Assembly: GCF_902506265.1 (NCBI RefSeq) | Contig: NZ_LR733607.1 | Location: 1-63,162 of the forward strand | DNA length: 63,162 nt | Direction of reading: 5' to 3' | Origin: Flavobacterium sp. 9AF | GTDB taxonomy: Bacteria; Bacteroidota; Bacteroidia; Flavobacteriales; Flavobacteriaceae | Shown: positions 7,728-16,172 of the stretch, piece by piece | Layout of the letters: each line of letters begins with the position of its first letter | How positions within the stretch are numbered: the stretch's first letter is position 1 | The notes under the pieces: model-generated | The model's input: the letters and a program-made list of their open reading frames with translations, nothing else | Told to the model about the DNA's origin: nothing | Database searches by the model: none | Position numbers and translations under genes: made by a program

Positions 7728-8940
7728 TTTTTTTTAAGGCTTCGCTAATTAAAAAACCTCCTGTCCATGCGTTTTGAAAATTAAATCCTCCAGTAATTGC
7801 ATCTATGTTTAGTATTTCTCCAGCTAAATATAAATCAGGTAAAATTTTGCTTTCCATTGATTTAAAATTAATTTCTTTTAAATCAATCCCGCCTGCGGTT
7901 ACAAATTCTTCTTTGAATGTGCTTTTTCCATCTACTTGAAAAGTACCATTAGTCAATTGTTCTGCTAAACTGATTAATTGTTTTTTTGAACAATCGGCCC
8001 ATTTTAATTCTGGATTTATGTTTGCAGCTTGTATGAGTTTTTCCCATAATCGTTTTGGAAAATCAAAAGGACAAAAAGTGTTAATTTGCTTTTTATTATT
8101 TTGAATTTTAATCTCTTTTAGTTGCTCTACACATTCTTCAAATGAAGTTTCGTTAAGCCAATTGACTTGTAAGGAGAATTTATAGTTTTTTTCAAATAAA
8201 AGGCGTGCACCCCAAGCCGATAATCTTAAAATTCCTGGGCCACTCATTCCCCAATGTGTAATTAACAAAGGGCCAGTTGCTTTTAAATTAGTTTCTTTTA
8301 CTTTTACAGTAGCTAAAGCGGAAAGTCCCATTAAATCTTTTATTCTTGCATCTTTAATGTTAAAAGTAAATAGTGAAGGTACAGGAGGAATAATACTATG
8401 ACCTAATTGTGTTAAAAGTTCCCAAATTTTTGGGTTGCTACCAGTGGTAAGAATAACTTTTTTACATAAAAAAGAATCGGAATTAGTATCTACCTTCCAT
8501 CCAATTTCCTTTTTAAAAAGTGATTGAACGCTTTGTAAAGTAAGAATATCTATTTTAAGTTTTTGGCAGGAATTTAAAAAGCAATCTACTATCGTTTGAG
8601 AGGAATCGGTTTCGGGAAACATTCTTCCGTCTTCTTCAATTTTTAAATTGACACCATGATTAGTAAACCATTCTATAGTGTCTCCAGAACAAAATTGGTT
8701 AAAAGGGCCTTTTAATTCTCTCTCGCCTCTTGGATAAAATTTAACTAATTCATTAGGGATAAAACATGCGTGTGTAACATTACATCTTCCACCACCAGAA
8801 ATTCTTACTTTAGACAGTACTTCTTTTCCTCGTTCTAAAATTCCTATTTTAAGATTTTTATTTTTTTCTGCGATATTTATTGCTGTAAAAAAACCAGCAG
8901 CACCGCCACCTATAATTAGAATGTCATATTTTGTATTCAT
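7720..8940 (-). CDS. BaiN/HI0933-like FAD-dependent oxidoreductase
   Basis: This 406-residue flavoprotein has the N-terminal Rossmann FAD-binding loop IIGGGAAGFFTAINIAE (~9-25). It also has the family motif KVRISGGGRCNVTHA (~44-58), GHSIIPPVPSLFTF in the middle, and a C-terminal second FAD block ending INIDAITGGFNFQNAWTGG. These mark the HI0933/YhiN (BaiN-like) family of cytosolic oxidoreductases, whose physiological substrate is mostly unknown. The start codon overlaps the stop of the upstream glycerophosphodiesterase gene (ATGA), which indicates translational coupling. The last few codons and the stop lie inside the MITE-like repeat. Confidence 0.85.
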   Translation of the reverse strand: MNTKYDILIIGGGAAGFFTAINIAEKNKNLKIGILERGKEVLSKVRISGGGRCNVTHACFIPNELVKFYPRGERELKGPFNQFCSGDTIEWFTNHGVNLKIEEDGRMFPETDSSQTIVDCFLNSCQKLKIDILTLQSVQSLFKKEIGWKVDTNSDSFLCKKVILTTGSNPKIWELLTQLGHSIIPPVPSLFTFNIKDARIKDLMGLSALATVKVKETNLKATGPLLITHWGMSGPGILRLSAWGARLLFEKNYKFSLQVNWLNETSFEECVEQLKEIKIQNNKKQINTFCPFDFPKRLWEKLIQAANINPELKWADCSKKQLISLAEQLTNGTFQVDGKSTFKEEFVTAGGIDLKEINFKSMESKILPDLYLAGEILNIDAITGGFNFQNAWTGGFLISEALKKTV

Positions 8941-9614
8941 ATTCTATCGGGAAAATCAGAAATAATACCTTCTATTGTAAAACGTTTTACGTGTTCAATA
9001 TCTATACTATCATTAACAGTCCACGTATTTATTTTTAATTTATTTTGTTTAGCAAAGTTACAATTGTCGGTCGTTAAGAGTGAAAAATGAGGATGAATAT
9101 AACTTGCATTAAATTTTTTTGCCCATTCAATTGCTTGCTCTACACTTGCCTGAGTTAAAACTGCTAAAGGAATTTTTGAATGTAAATGACTAAAAGTTTT
9201 TAATTCTTCATATTGAAAACTAGACACAATAAAATCGGAATATTGCCAACCTTTTTTTTGTACATAGTATTCAATTAATGAAGCGGTAGGTTGTGCAGTA
9301 TCATGACCTTTTAATTCAATATTTATTTTACATCTTTTGTCTATTAAATCTAAAGTTTCAATCAATGTTGGAATATGATAAGTGTCAAGAATTTTTAATT
9401 CTCTCAATTGTTGCAAAGTAAATTTAGAAATTTCTCCTTCGGCATTTGTTAGTCTTTCTAGTGTGAAATCGTGAAAAACAACTAATTCACCACTGGCACA
9501 AACATGCACATCTAATTCAATAGCATCGACTTGTAAATGGATAGCTTTTTCAAAAGAATCTAATGTGTTTTCGGTTATATGCCCTTTGGCTCCTCTGTGA
9601 CCTATTTTTTGCAT
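8937..9614 (-). CDS. Glycerophosphodiester phosphodiesterase
   Basis: This 225-residue cytosolic enzyme hydrolyses glycerophosphodiesters to sn-glycerol-3-phosphate and an alcohol. The start MQKIGHRGAKGHITENTLD gives the family's usual N-terminus with catalytic HRG and ENT motifs. ELDVH (metal-binding acidic pair) and FHD follow, then IELKG further on and the C-terminal NTWTVND/GIISDFPDR block. The longer frame upstream would run through a strong terminator hairpin and is rejected. It overlaps the downstream flavoprotein gene by 4 nt. It lies just after the amylase arm of the starch locus, but its start is separated from that arm by the hairpin at 9633-9660. Confidence 0.88.
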   Translation of the reverse strand: MQKIGHRGAKGHITENTLDSFEKAIHLQVDAIELDVHVCASGELVVFHDFTLERLTNAEGEISKFTLQQLRELKILDTYHIPTLIETLDLIDKRCKINIELKGHDTAQPTASLIEYYVQKKGWQYSDFIVSSFQYEELKTFSHLHSKIPLAVLTQASVEQAIEWAKKFNASYIHPHFSLLTTDNCNFAKQNKLKINTWTVNDSIDIEHVKRFTIEGIISDFPDRI

Positions 9615-9627
9615 ATTCAAATATATG

Positions 9628-9660
9628 AAAAAGCGCGAATCTAAAAGATAAGATTCGCGC
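9628..9660 (-). terminator. Intrinsic terminator ending the amylase operon
   Basis: Perfect 10-bp GC-rich arms GCGCGAATCT (9633-9642) and AGATTCGCGC (9651-9660) with an 8-nt loop are followed on the minus strand by TTTTTCATATA. It lies 36 nt past the stop of the last amylase gene and 18 nt before the glycerophosphodiesterase start. Confidence 0.85.
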
Positions 9661-9696
9661 AATTCAAACAAACAAACAGGTAAACATGAACCTGTA

Positions 9697-11124
9697 CTAC
9701 TGCAAAACTACAAATTTCCAAGAATCCAATTGTAAATTTTGGTTTTTATTTAACGAAAAATTTGTATTTGTATATATATTTTTAAAAGCGCCATCTAATT
9801 CTAGTGAGAAATTTTGGTTGTCTTTTGATAAATTACCAATGAAAATTATTTTTTTACCGTCTTTTTCTCTTTCGAAAGCTAAAATTTTGTCATCCATAGA
9901 AGTCTTAATCCTTTTGTATGAAGCTTTGTTTTTACCTCCATTTAAAGCGATATTATTGATCTTTAATTCACCTAATTTTTTAAAAATTTCCCAGTTTTTC
10001 CTTTTAGTTTTTGGAATTGAGTCTTTTTCAAAAAATTGTAAGCGATGATCTAAACCATATTCGTCACCACTGTAAATTAATGGCATTCCAGGTGTTAAAT
10101 AAGATAAGACCATCATTATTTCTGATGCATCACCTAATCTTTCGTTTATTGTTCCATTCCACGAATTTTCATCATGATTATCTACAAAATTCATCAGAAT
10201 ATCGTCAGTTTCATAGTCCTTTGTTCTTTTAGCCATATAAGCATCCCATTCTTTCACGGTCTCTTTACCTTGAGCCATTTTATTCATTGCATGATGCCCA
10301 TCCCATGCATAACACATATCAAATAAATTATCTTTTAATAATTCGGGTTCCCAAGCTTCAGCTAACATGAAAATGTTTTTTTCTTTTCGAAGTTGAGGAA
10401 TAGCTTCTTGCCAGAAGTCTGTAGGTACTGAACCTGCAACATCGCATCTAAAACCATCAACACCTTCATTTTGTAGCCAATGTTTCATATCGCTTATCAT
10501 TGTTTTACGAAGGCCTTGGTTGGAATAATCTAAATCTGCTACGTCAGTCCAATCGGTATCTTTTGGATGTGTTATTTCACCTTTGTCATTTTTTGTATAG
10601 AATTCGGGATGTTCTTTAATCCAGATGTGATCCCAACCAGTGTGATTAGGTACCCAATCTAAAATTACATACATATCATTTTCATGTGCTGTAGAAACTA
10701 ATTCTCTAAAGTCTTCAATAGTACCAAATTCAGGATTGATTGCTTTAAAATCCGAAACAGCATAATAACTGCCTAAATATTTTGCTTGTTCGGCTTCTGG
10801 CATTTCCGAAGCAAATTTGCTATTTGCACCACCCGTGGCTTTTCTTTTTGTTTCAGAGATAGGAAATACAGGCATTAACCAAATAATTTTAACACCTAAT
10901 TCTTTTAATTGTGGAATATCTTTGGTAAACTCATTAAAGGTACCTTTTTGAGAATACTGACGAATATTAGCTTCATAAATGATAGCGTTTTCAGCTATTT
11001 CTGGTGTAAATTGAACCATTTCTTTCTTTTTTTCTGTGTCAAATTCACTTGTTTTTTCTTTTTTTTCTTCTTTACAACTCCATAATAAAGAGAGTGCTGT
11101 AAAGGCTAGGATAATTTTTTTCAT
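9697..11124 (-). CDS. GH13 alpha-amylase lipoprotein
   Basis: This 475-residue starch-degrading enzyme carries a lipoprotein signal (lipobox LLWSC, Cys17) followed by a charged linker KEEKKEKT. The GH13 barrel has all catalytic elements: DWVPNH (~156-161), nucleophile Asp228 in GFRCDVAG, acid/base Glu256 in FMLAEAWE, and Asp318 in FVDNHDENSW. The C-terminal beta domain is short. The acidic/Lys-rich residues after the lipidated Cys could place it on the outer membrane surface, but this is inference. It is the last gene of the minus-strand arm of the starch locus, 42 nt after another amylase gene, and ends at a strong terminator. Confidence 0.92.
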   Translation of the reverse strand: MKKIILAFTALSLLWSCKEEKKEKTSEFDTEKKKEMVQFTPEIAENAIIYEANIRQYSQKGTFNEFTKDIPQLKELGVKIIWLMPVFPISETKRKATGGANSKFASEMPEAEQAKYLGSYYAVSDFKAINPEFGTIEDFRELVSTAHENDMYVILDWVPNHTGWDHIWIKEHPEFYTKNDKGEITHPKDTDWTDVADLDYSNQGLRKTMISDMKHWLQNEGVDGFRCDVAGSVPTDFWQEAIPQLRKEKNIFMLAEAWEPELLKDNLFDMCYAWDGHHAMNKMAQGKETVKEWDAYMAKRTKDYETDDILMNFVDNHDENSWNGTINERLGDASEIMMVLSYLTPGMPLIYSGDEYGLDHRLQFFEKDSIPKTKRKNWEIFKKLGELKINNIALNGGKNKASYKRIKTSMDDKILAFEREKDGKKIIFIGNLSKDNQNFSLELDGAFKNIYTNTNFSLNKNQNLQLDSWKFVVLQ

Positions 11125-11166
11125 TTTTTTATTTTTAAAAAGTCTTATAAGATATTCAATGTTTTT

Positions 11167-12834
11167 TTATTCTTTTTCGATTAATAATATTGTAAAAGGT
11201 GTATCAAAACTTACTTTGCCATTTTTTATAACTGACTTTGTATTTGAGTATGTGTCTAGAACGGTATCTCCATCTTTAAATGATGTTCCTACAACTATTT
11301 CTTTTTTTCCTGTATTTAGGTCAAGACCAATTACTATATTGTCTTTGAAATTGTTTTTTGACAATGTTCTACTAAAAACATAAGGTGAAGCAGTTATTTG
11401 GTTATGTTTCCCTGCACCTATGGCTGGATGTTTTTTCCTAAATTGACCTAATTTTTGAAAATGTAGTAGAATTTTTTTTGTCTTAGAATTTTTTTTAATG
11501 TCATCCCAATTCATGAATGAGCGTAGGCTAGCATCTCCAATAGTTCCTTCGATTTCTAAGACGCGACCTGTTTCGTCACCATAATAAATTTGAGAAATAC
11601 CGGGAGTTAATAATAGTTTTGTACCTGCTTCTATACATCTTTCTCTTTTTTTATCAAATGGATAACCGTCATCATGAGAACTGATATAATTCATTACACT
11701 ATATCCTTTTAAGTCGGTTTGGAGGATGGTATTGTAATTTGAAAAAATTTCTTCATATGTTTTATTCGCATCACCTTTAAAATTAAAATTGATTAGGCTA
11801 TTGAAACCATTAGCAAAATAATCTACTTTTTTATCTCCAAAATCATATAACTTCTTATTAGAAACACCATAGCCATATACTTCACCTACTAAGAAAAATG
11901 GATTGTTGTCTAGTATTTTTGTAGGATTTTGCTTTTTGTATAATTCAAATTTGGTTTGGCACACCTTTGAAAAATCACTCCAAACATCTTCATAAGTATG
12001 TTTTACCGTATCCACTCTATAGCCGTCAATACCAAAGTTTATGATATAGTCTGATAGCCATTTCATAATGTAATATTTAGGTGCTTTTGGATACCCAGTT
12101 TCTTTAAAAAAAGTTTCCAGCGAAGCCATTTCCGCTTCATAACGCCCTTCTTTTTTCCATTTATCTACTAAAACTTGAGGTAGTGCTACATTTTCCTTAC
12201 TTTCTGTTTTAATGTCTGGAAGGTTTTCAACTAAGGTACAGTTGATGTAGTTTTTGTATGAATCATAAGTGCATTTTGGGCTAGTGCGCACCCAATCATT
12301 TGAATAAACTGGATCTTTTTCGGTAACAGGACCCGTGTGATTGATAACCGCATCAAGAACAATTCGAATTCCTTTTGAATGTGCTTTGGTTACTAATTCA
12401 GCTAAATCTTCTTTGGTGCCAAAATTTGGATCTAAAGCAGTCCAATCTTTTGTCCAATATCCATGAAAAGCATAAGTGTTACCTGTCCCTTCATCCACAC
12501 AACCGTGAATTTGTTCTACAATAGGTGTCATCCAAATAACATTTATTCCTAAATCTGTAAAATAGTTTTCGTCTATTTTTTGAATTATACCCCTAATATC
12601 ACCTCCTTCAAAGCCTCTTAACTTTCCTGTAGGTTGATTTCGTTCCAAGATAGTATCATTTGAAGTGTCTCCATTATTAAAACGGTCCGTTAATAAAAAA
12701 TAGACATTCGCAGCTTCCCAAACAAAGGGTAAAGATGCTTTTTCTGATTCACTATTTGTCGTGTCTTTTCCTTTTTCTTTACAATTTACTGTAAAAAGTA
12801 GTGTAATTACTAAAAATAAAACTGTTTTTTTCAT
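11167..12834 (-). CDS. GH13 alpha-amylase lipoprotein
   Basis: This 555-residue amylase has a lipoprotein signal (FTVNC, Cys18). The GH13 blocks are DAVINH (~161-166), nucleophile Asp275 in GYRVDTVKH, acid/base Glu318 in FLVGEVYG and Asp388 in YISSHDDG. The barrel carries an inserted, Cys-containing loop region (~185-255). It ends with an all-beta domain (TILLIEKE). It acts on alpha-1,4 glucans in the periplasm or at the outer membrane. It lies 1 nt downstream of the GH31 gene, so the two are clearly in one operon. It differs enough from the neighbouring 475-residue amylase to be a separate subfamily rather than a recent duplicate. Confidence 0.92.
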   Translation of the reverse strand: MKKTVLFLVITLLFTVNCKEKGKDTTNSESEKASLPFVWEAANVYFLLTDRFNNGDTSNDTILERNQPTGKLRGFEGGDIRGIIQKIDENYFTDLGINVIWMTPIVEQIHGCVDEGTGNTYAFHGYWTKDWTALDPNFGTKEDLAELVTKAHSKGIRIVLDAVINHTGPVTEKDPVYSNDWVRTSPKCTYDSYKNYINCTLVENLPDIKTESKENVALPQVLVDKWKKEGRYEAEMASLETFFKETGYPKAPKYYIMKWLSDYIINFGIDGYRVDTVKHTYEDVWSDFSKVCQTKFELYKKQNPTKILDNNPFFLVGEVYGYGVSNKKLYDFGDKKVDYFANGFNSLINFNFKGDANKTYEEIFSNYNTILQTDLKGYSVMNYISSHDDGYPFDKKRERCIEAGTKLLLTPGISQIYYGDETGRVLEIEGTIGDASLRSFMNWDDIKKNSKTKKILLHFQKLGQFRKKHPAIGAGKHNQITASPYVFSRTLSKNNFKDNIVIGLDLNTGKKEIVVGTSFKDGDTVLDTYSNTKSVIKNGKVSFDTPFTILLIEKE

Positions 12835-12835
12835 G

Positions 12836-15211
12836 TTAAAGTTGTATGTCTATTTGAACTTTTTTATCGTTTATTAAATGTGATTTTAATTCTAATATAG
12901 AACGACTTGAATTCCAAGTGTATTTTACTTTTTTATTGTCTAGTCTTACTTTTTTAGGTTTTTTAGAGATGTTGTGGACTTTTAGAGTTACTTCTTTATT
13001 GAAAGTTGAAATCATTTCATAATCAGATTCTAATCTAATTTCAATTTTTCCATTTTTAAATTTACTTCTGAATGTTAATTTTTCAAATTTTTTGTCTTCA
13101 AAAGTATTAGTGGTAAGTCCATCATCATTAAATAATTTACCTGATGAAACTTTTATAGATTCATCAAAATAAAAGTGTAAATCGAATTCATTTAAACTAT
13201 AATTATCAGTGGTTTGAACTAATTTTGCCATTGGAATAAAACTACCCGCTCTGATATACGTTGGTATATGATTTTCGTTTACTTCAACAGTTTGTGTTGT
13301 GCCTCCTTTGTGTTTTTGCTCCGTATAAAAATTATACCAATTGGTCGTTTGAGGAAAATAAATTTCTTTGCTTTTTTGACCTGCTTCTAAAATAGGGTAA
13401 ATTAGAAAATCATTTCCCCATAGATAACCATCTGCTTTTGTTAATAAAACTTCGTTATTATCCTCTTCGAAAAATAGAGGTCGCATTAAAGGTTTTCCTG
13501 TTTGTGTGTTTTCAAAAGCTAAGTTGTAGTTATAGGGAAGTAGTTGGTATCGCAGTTCGATAGCGCATTTTGCTAATTCTTTTGCTCTTTCACTTCTAAA
13601 AATAGGTTCTGAAGCTACATCTTCTTGAGCGTGAGGTCTGAAAATTGGATTAAACACGCCATATTGTAACCAACGAACATACAATTCATCGTCTAAATTT
13701 GCACCTGCAAAGCCACCTAAGTCGGAATGCATGTAACCAAAACCTTGCAAACCCATTTGTAATGCAATTTCAGGTTGACCAGATAAACCTCCCCAAGATC
13801 TGTTTACATCGCCACTCCAAGGAATCATTCCAAAACGTTGTGAACCAGCCGCACCAGCGCGCATTAATATAAAAGGTCTTTCATTAGGAAAATCTTTTTG
13901 GTAACCTTCAAAAATTAATTTAGCCCATTCATGCCCATACACATTATGAACTTCATCAGCTTTTCCAGCGGCAGTAAGAGCGTATGAAGGAAAAACTTCA
14001 GGTTCGCCTAAATCGCCCCATATGCCTTTAATCCCTTTTTGATGTAATTCTTTATAAATGTTCCAAAACCAATTCTTTGCTTCTGTGTTAAATACATCAA
14101 TTAATCCTGTATTGCCAAAATAGAAATCCCAAGTAGCAGGTAATCCTTCTATGGTAGTGGTAAGTAATTTTTTTGATTTAGCTTCATTCCACTTATTTGC
14201 ATTGGTTAAGATAAAAGGTTCCGTTATTGTGATGGTTTTTATTCCTTGTGCTTCAAAATCTGCAACCATTTTTTCAAAGTTTGGGAAACTATCTTTAAAA
14301 ATTTCTAAGTTCCCCATTGTGCCTTTAATATCTTTACCAAACCAATATAAATCCAATATAATTGCATCAACAGGTATAGCATCTTCTTTGAATTTTTGAA
14401 TGACTTTTCGGGCTTCTGTTTCTGAATGATAACCAAAACGTGAGGAAAAATTACCTAATGCCCATCTTGGTGGTAAAGGTTGTTTGCCGGTAAGCTTTGT
14501 GTAATTTGAAATAAGATTTTCCCAATTATTTCCTACAATTAATTGGTATGTTTTTCTACCAGAAATGGTTTCATAAGAAAGAGTATTGTCTTTTTTACTG
14601 TCAAGATCTAAAAAACCTATAGGAGCATTATCAAAATGGAGTATGTATTTTTTAGAAGAAACCACGATAGGTAATGTGAAGTTCATTAACTCCGATTTGG
14701 TTTCATAACCATAATGTGCTCTATTATATAATTGCAACCTATTTCCTCTTCTATTCATTCCTAAAACACGAGCACCACCTCCATATAGGATTTCTTCTTT
14801 AGTAAGATTAAAACATATGCTTTCTATACTGTCATTTTTTTTGTAGCCTTCCTTTTCAGAAATTATCAATTGATTTTGATTGTCTAAATACAATATTTGA
14901 AAAGGATTTTTAATTATTAAAATTTTAATTCTTGGAGTTTCAATTTTTATTTCTTTTTCGGTTTCCAAAATTTTATTTGGAAAAGAAGCATTATTGAGAA
15001 CTTTAGCATAAGAATAGGGATTGAATTTTTCGTTTTTAGGGATAAAAGAAGTTTCAATAATTTCATCGGTTATATATTGAAATGCATAAGTTCCCTCATT
15101 AGTTAAAATGTTGATGTTTCCTTCTTTTTGTTGTAGCTCAATAAATTTTCGATTTGCGTTTTGAGCAAATGAAAATATAGAAATGAATAATATAATAAGT
15201 ATTTTTTTCAC
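12836..15211 (-). CDS. GH31 alpha-glucosidase
   Basis: This 791-residue exo-acting enzyme releases glucose from the ends of malto-oligosaccharides. A Sec signal (MKKILIILFISIFSFAQ) points to the periplasm. Order of domains: N-terminal beta-sandwich (~20-235), GH31 barrel (~240-590) with nucleophile Asp400 in GIWGDLGEPE and acid/base Asp468 in PWSGDVNRSW, then C-terminal beta domains. LRYQLLPYNYNLAFE is also a family hallmark. It corresponds to SusB in role (alpha-glucosidase of the locus) though from a different glycosidase family. It lies 5 nt after the esterase gene and 1 nt before the 555-residue amylase gene. Confidence 0.93.
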   Translation of the reverse strand: MKKILIILFISIFSFAQNANRKFIELQQKEGNINILTNEGTYAFQYITDEIIETSFIPKNEKFNPYSYAKVLNNASFPNKILETEKEIKIETPRIKILIIKNPFQILYLDNQNQLIISEKEGYKKNDSIESICFNLTKEEILYGGGARVLGMNRRGNRLQLYNRAHYGYETKSELMNFTLPIVVSSKKYILHFDNAPIGFLDLDSKKDNTLSYETISGRKTYQLIVGNNWENLISNYTKLTGKQPLPPRWALGNFSSRFGYHSETEARKVIQKFKEDAIPVDAIILDLYWFGKDIKGTMGNLEIFKDSFPNFEKMVADFEAQGIKTITITEPFILTNANKWNEAKSKKLLTTTIEGLPATWDFYFGNTGLIDVFNTEAKNWFWNIYKELHQKGIKGIWGDLGEPEVFPSYALTAAGKADEVHNVYGHEWAKLIFEGYQKDFPNERPFILMRAGAAGSQRFGMIPWSGDVNRSWGGLSGQPEIALQMGLQGFGYMHSDLGGFAGANLDDELYVRWLQYGVFNPIFRPHAQEDVASEPIFRSERAKELAKCAIELRYQLLPYNYNLAFENTQTGKPLMRPLFFEEDNNEVLLTKADGYLWGNDFLIYPILEAGQKSKEIYFPQTTNWYNFYTEQKHKGGTTQTVEVNENHIPTYIRAGSFIPMAKLVQTTDNYSLNEFDLHFYFDESIKVSSGKLFNDDGLTTNTFEDKKFEKLTFRSKFKNGKIEIRLESDYEMISTFNKEVTLKVHNISKKPKKVRLDNKKVKYTWNSSRSILELKSHLINDKKVQIDIQL

Positions 15212-15216
15212 TTTAT

Positions 15217-16155
15217 TTATTTTCCTAACATGAATAATAGTGGAATGTCAAAGCGTTTTTGCCATGATGCTTCCGAATGATTTTCTCCTTCAAAGCGGAG
15301 ATTTTTAAAATGGGTATTGTTATATCCTTTTTCGAGAAACAATTGGTTTACCGTTTCTTCGTATTGAGGGTAATGCTGGTCTAATGTTTCTGTTCCAAAA
15401 TCAAAATAAAATTTATGATTTGTAGATGATGGGATATTTGCCTTTAAGTAATTGAAAAATGAACTGGGTATTGGATTTTTTTCTTCAGGATATAGACCAG
15501 GCCAATGTGTAGAGATGCAAATAGCACCGCTAAATATGCTCGGATATTCGCAAATTGCATACATAGACATTAATCCGCCCATACTCGATCCGCCAACAAA
15601 TGTGTTCTCTGCTTCTTTTAAGGTGAAAAAATTAGCGTCTATATATGGTTTTAATTCCGTAACAATAAATTTTAGATAATCATCGCCTTTAAAGCTATTG
15701 TCGGTTATATTCAGTTTTTTCTTTTTTGAATCTTCAAAGAGTGAGTCTTTTACTTTTTTTGGAAGATAGTTAATTGTTTTTTTAGGATATAAATCAAAAA
15801 AGCGAAGGTCAGGAATGTTGTGAATACCAACAATGATGAAGTTTTCAACTTCTTCTTGATCCATTAGTTTTATAGCGGTTTCATCTGCCATCCATTCTTG
15901 TTTGTTCCAAGTAGTATTAGAATCAAATAAATTTTGGCCATCGTGCATATAAATGACATTGTACTTTTTTTTGTTAGAATAACCAATAGGAATCCAAATA
16001 TCAACAGCTCTTGGTTTTATTAACTTTGTTGGGAAACTATCTATACGAATAATATTTCCTTTTACTTTATCTGATTTAGGTAAAATTCTAGGTTTAATTT
16101 TAACTTGTGCAAATGTCAATGTCGATAGGAATAAAATAAAAAGAAGCTTTTTCAT
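15217..16155 (-). CDS. Secreted alpha/beta-hydrolase esterase
   Basis: This 312-residue protein has a Sec signal (MKKLLFILFLSTLTFAQ). It belongs to the putative-esterase group that includes esterase D, enterochelin esterase and CE1-like enzymes. Visible features are VIYMHDGQNLFD (oxyanion region, ~67-79), the nucleophile elbow GGSSMGG (Ser191), a likely catalytic Asp near 259 and His293 in ENHSEASW. The preserved triad argues for activity. It is embedded between the GH31 and SusA-like genes with short gaps (5 and 17 nt), so it is co-expressed with starch enzymes. Its substrate is unknown; acylated sugars are one possibility. Confidence 0.8.
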   Translation of the reverse strand: MKKLLFILFLSTLTFAQVKIKPRILPKSDKVKGNIIRIDSFPTKLIKPRAVDIWIPIGYSNKKKYNVIYMHDGQNLFDSNTTWNKQEWMADETAIKLMDQEEVENFIIVGIHNIPDLRFFDLYPKKTINYLPKKVKDSLFEDSKKKKLNITDNSFKGDDYLKFIVTELKPYIDANFFTLKEAENTFVGGSSMGGLMSMYAICEYPSIFSGAICISTHWPGLYPEEKNPIPSSFFNYLKANIPSSTNHKFYFDFGTETLDQHYPQYEETVNQLFLEKGYNNTHFKNLRFEGENHSEASWQKRFDIPLLFMLGK

Positions 16156-16172
16156 AAAATATTTTTTTGGTT

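Noticed and set aside
8977..8990. GTAAAACGTTTTAC, a perfect 14-bp palindrome sharing the AAAACGTTTT core with the susC operator candidate
   Set aside because: It lies inside the coding region near the 3' end of the glycerophosphodiesterase gene, far from any promoter, so I treat it as chance or at most a weak accessory site.
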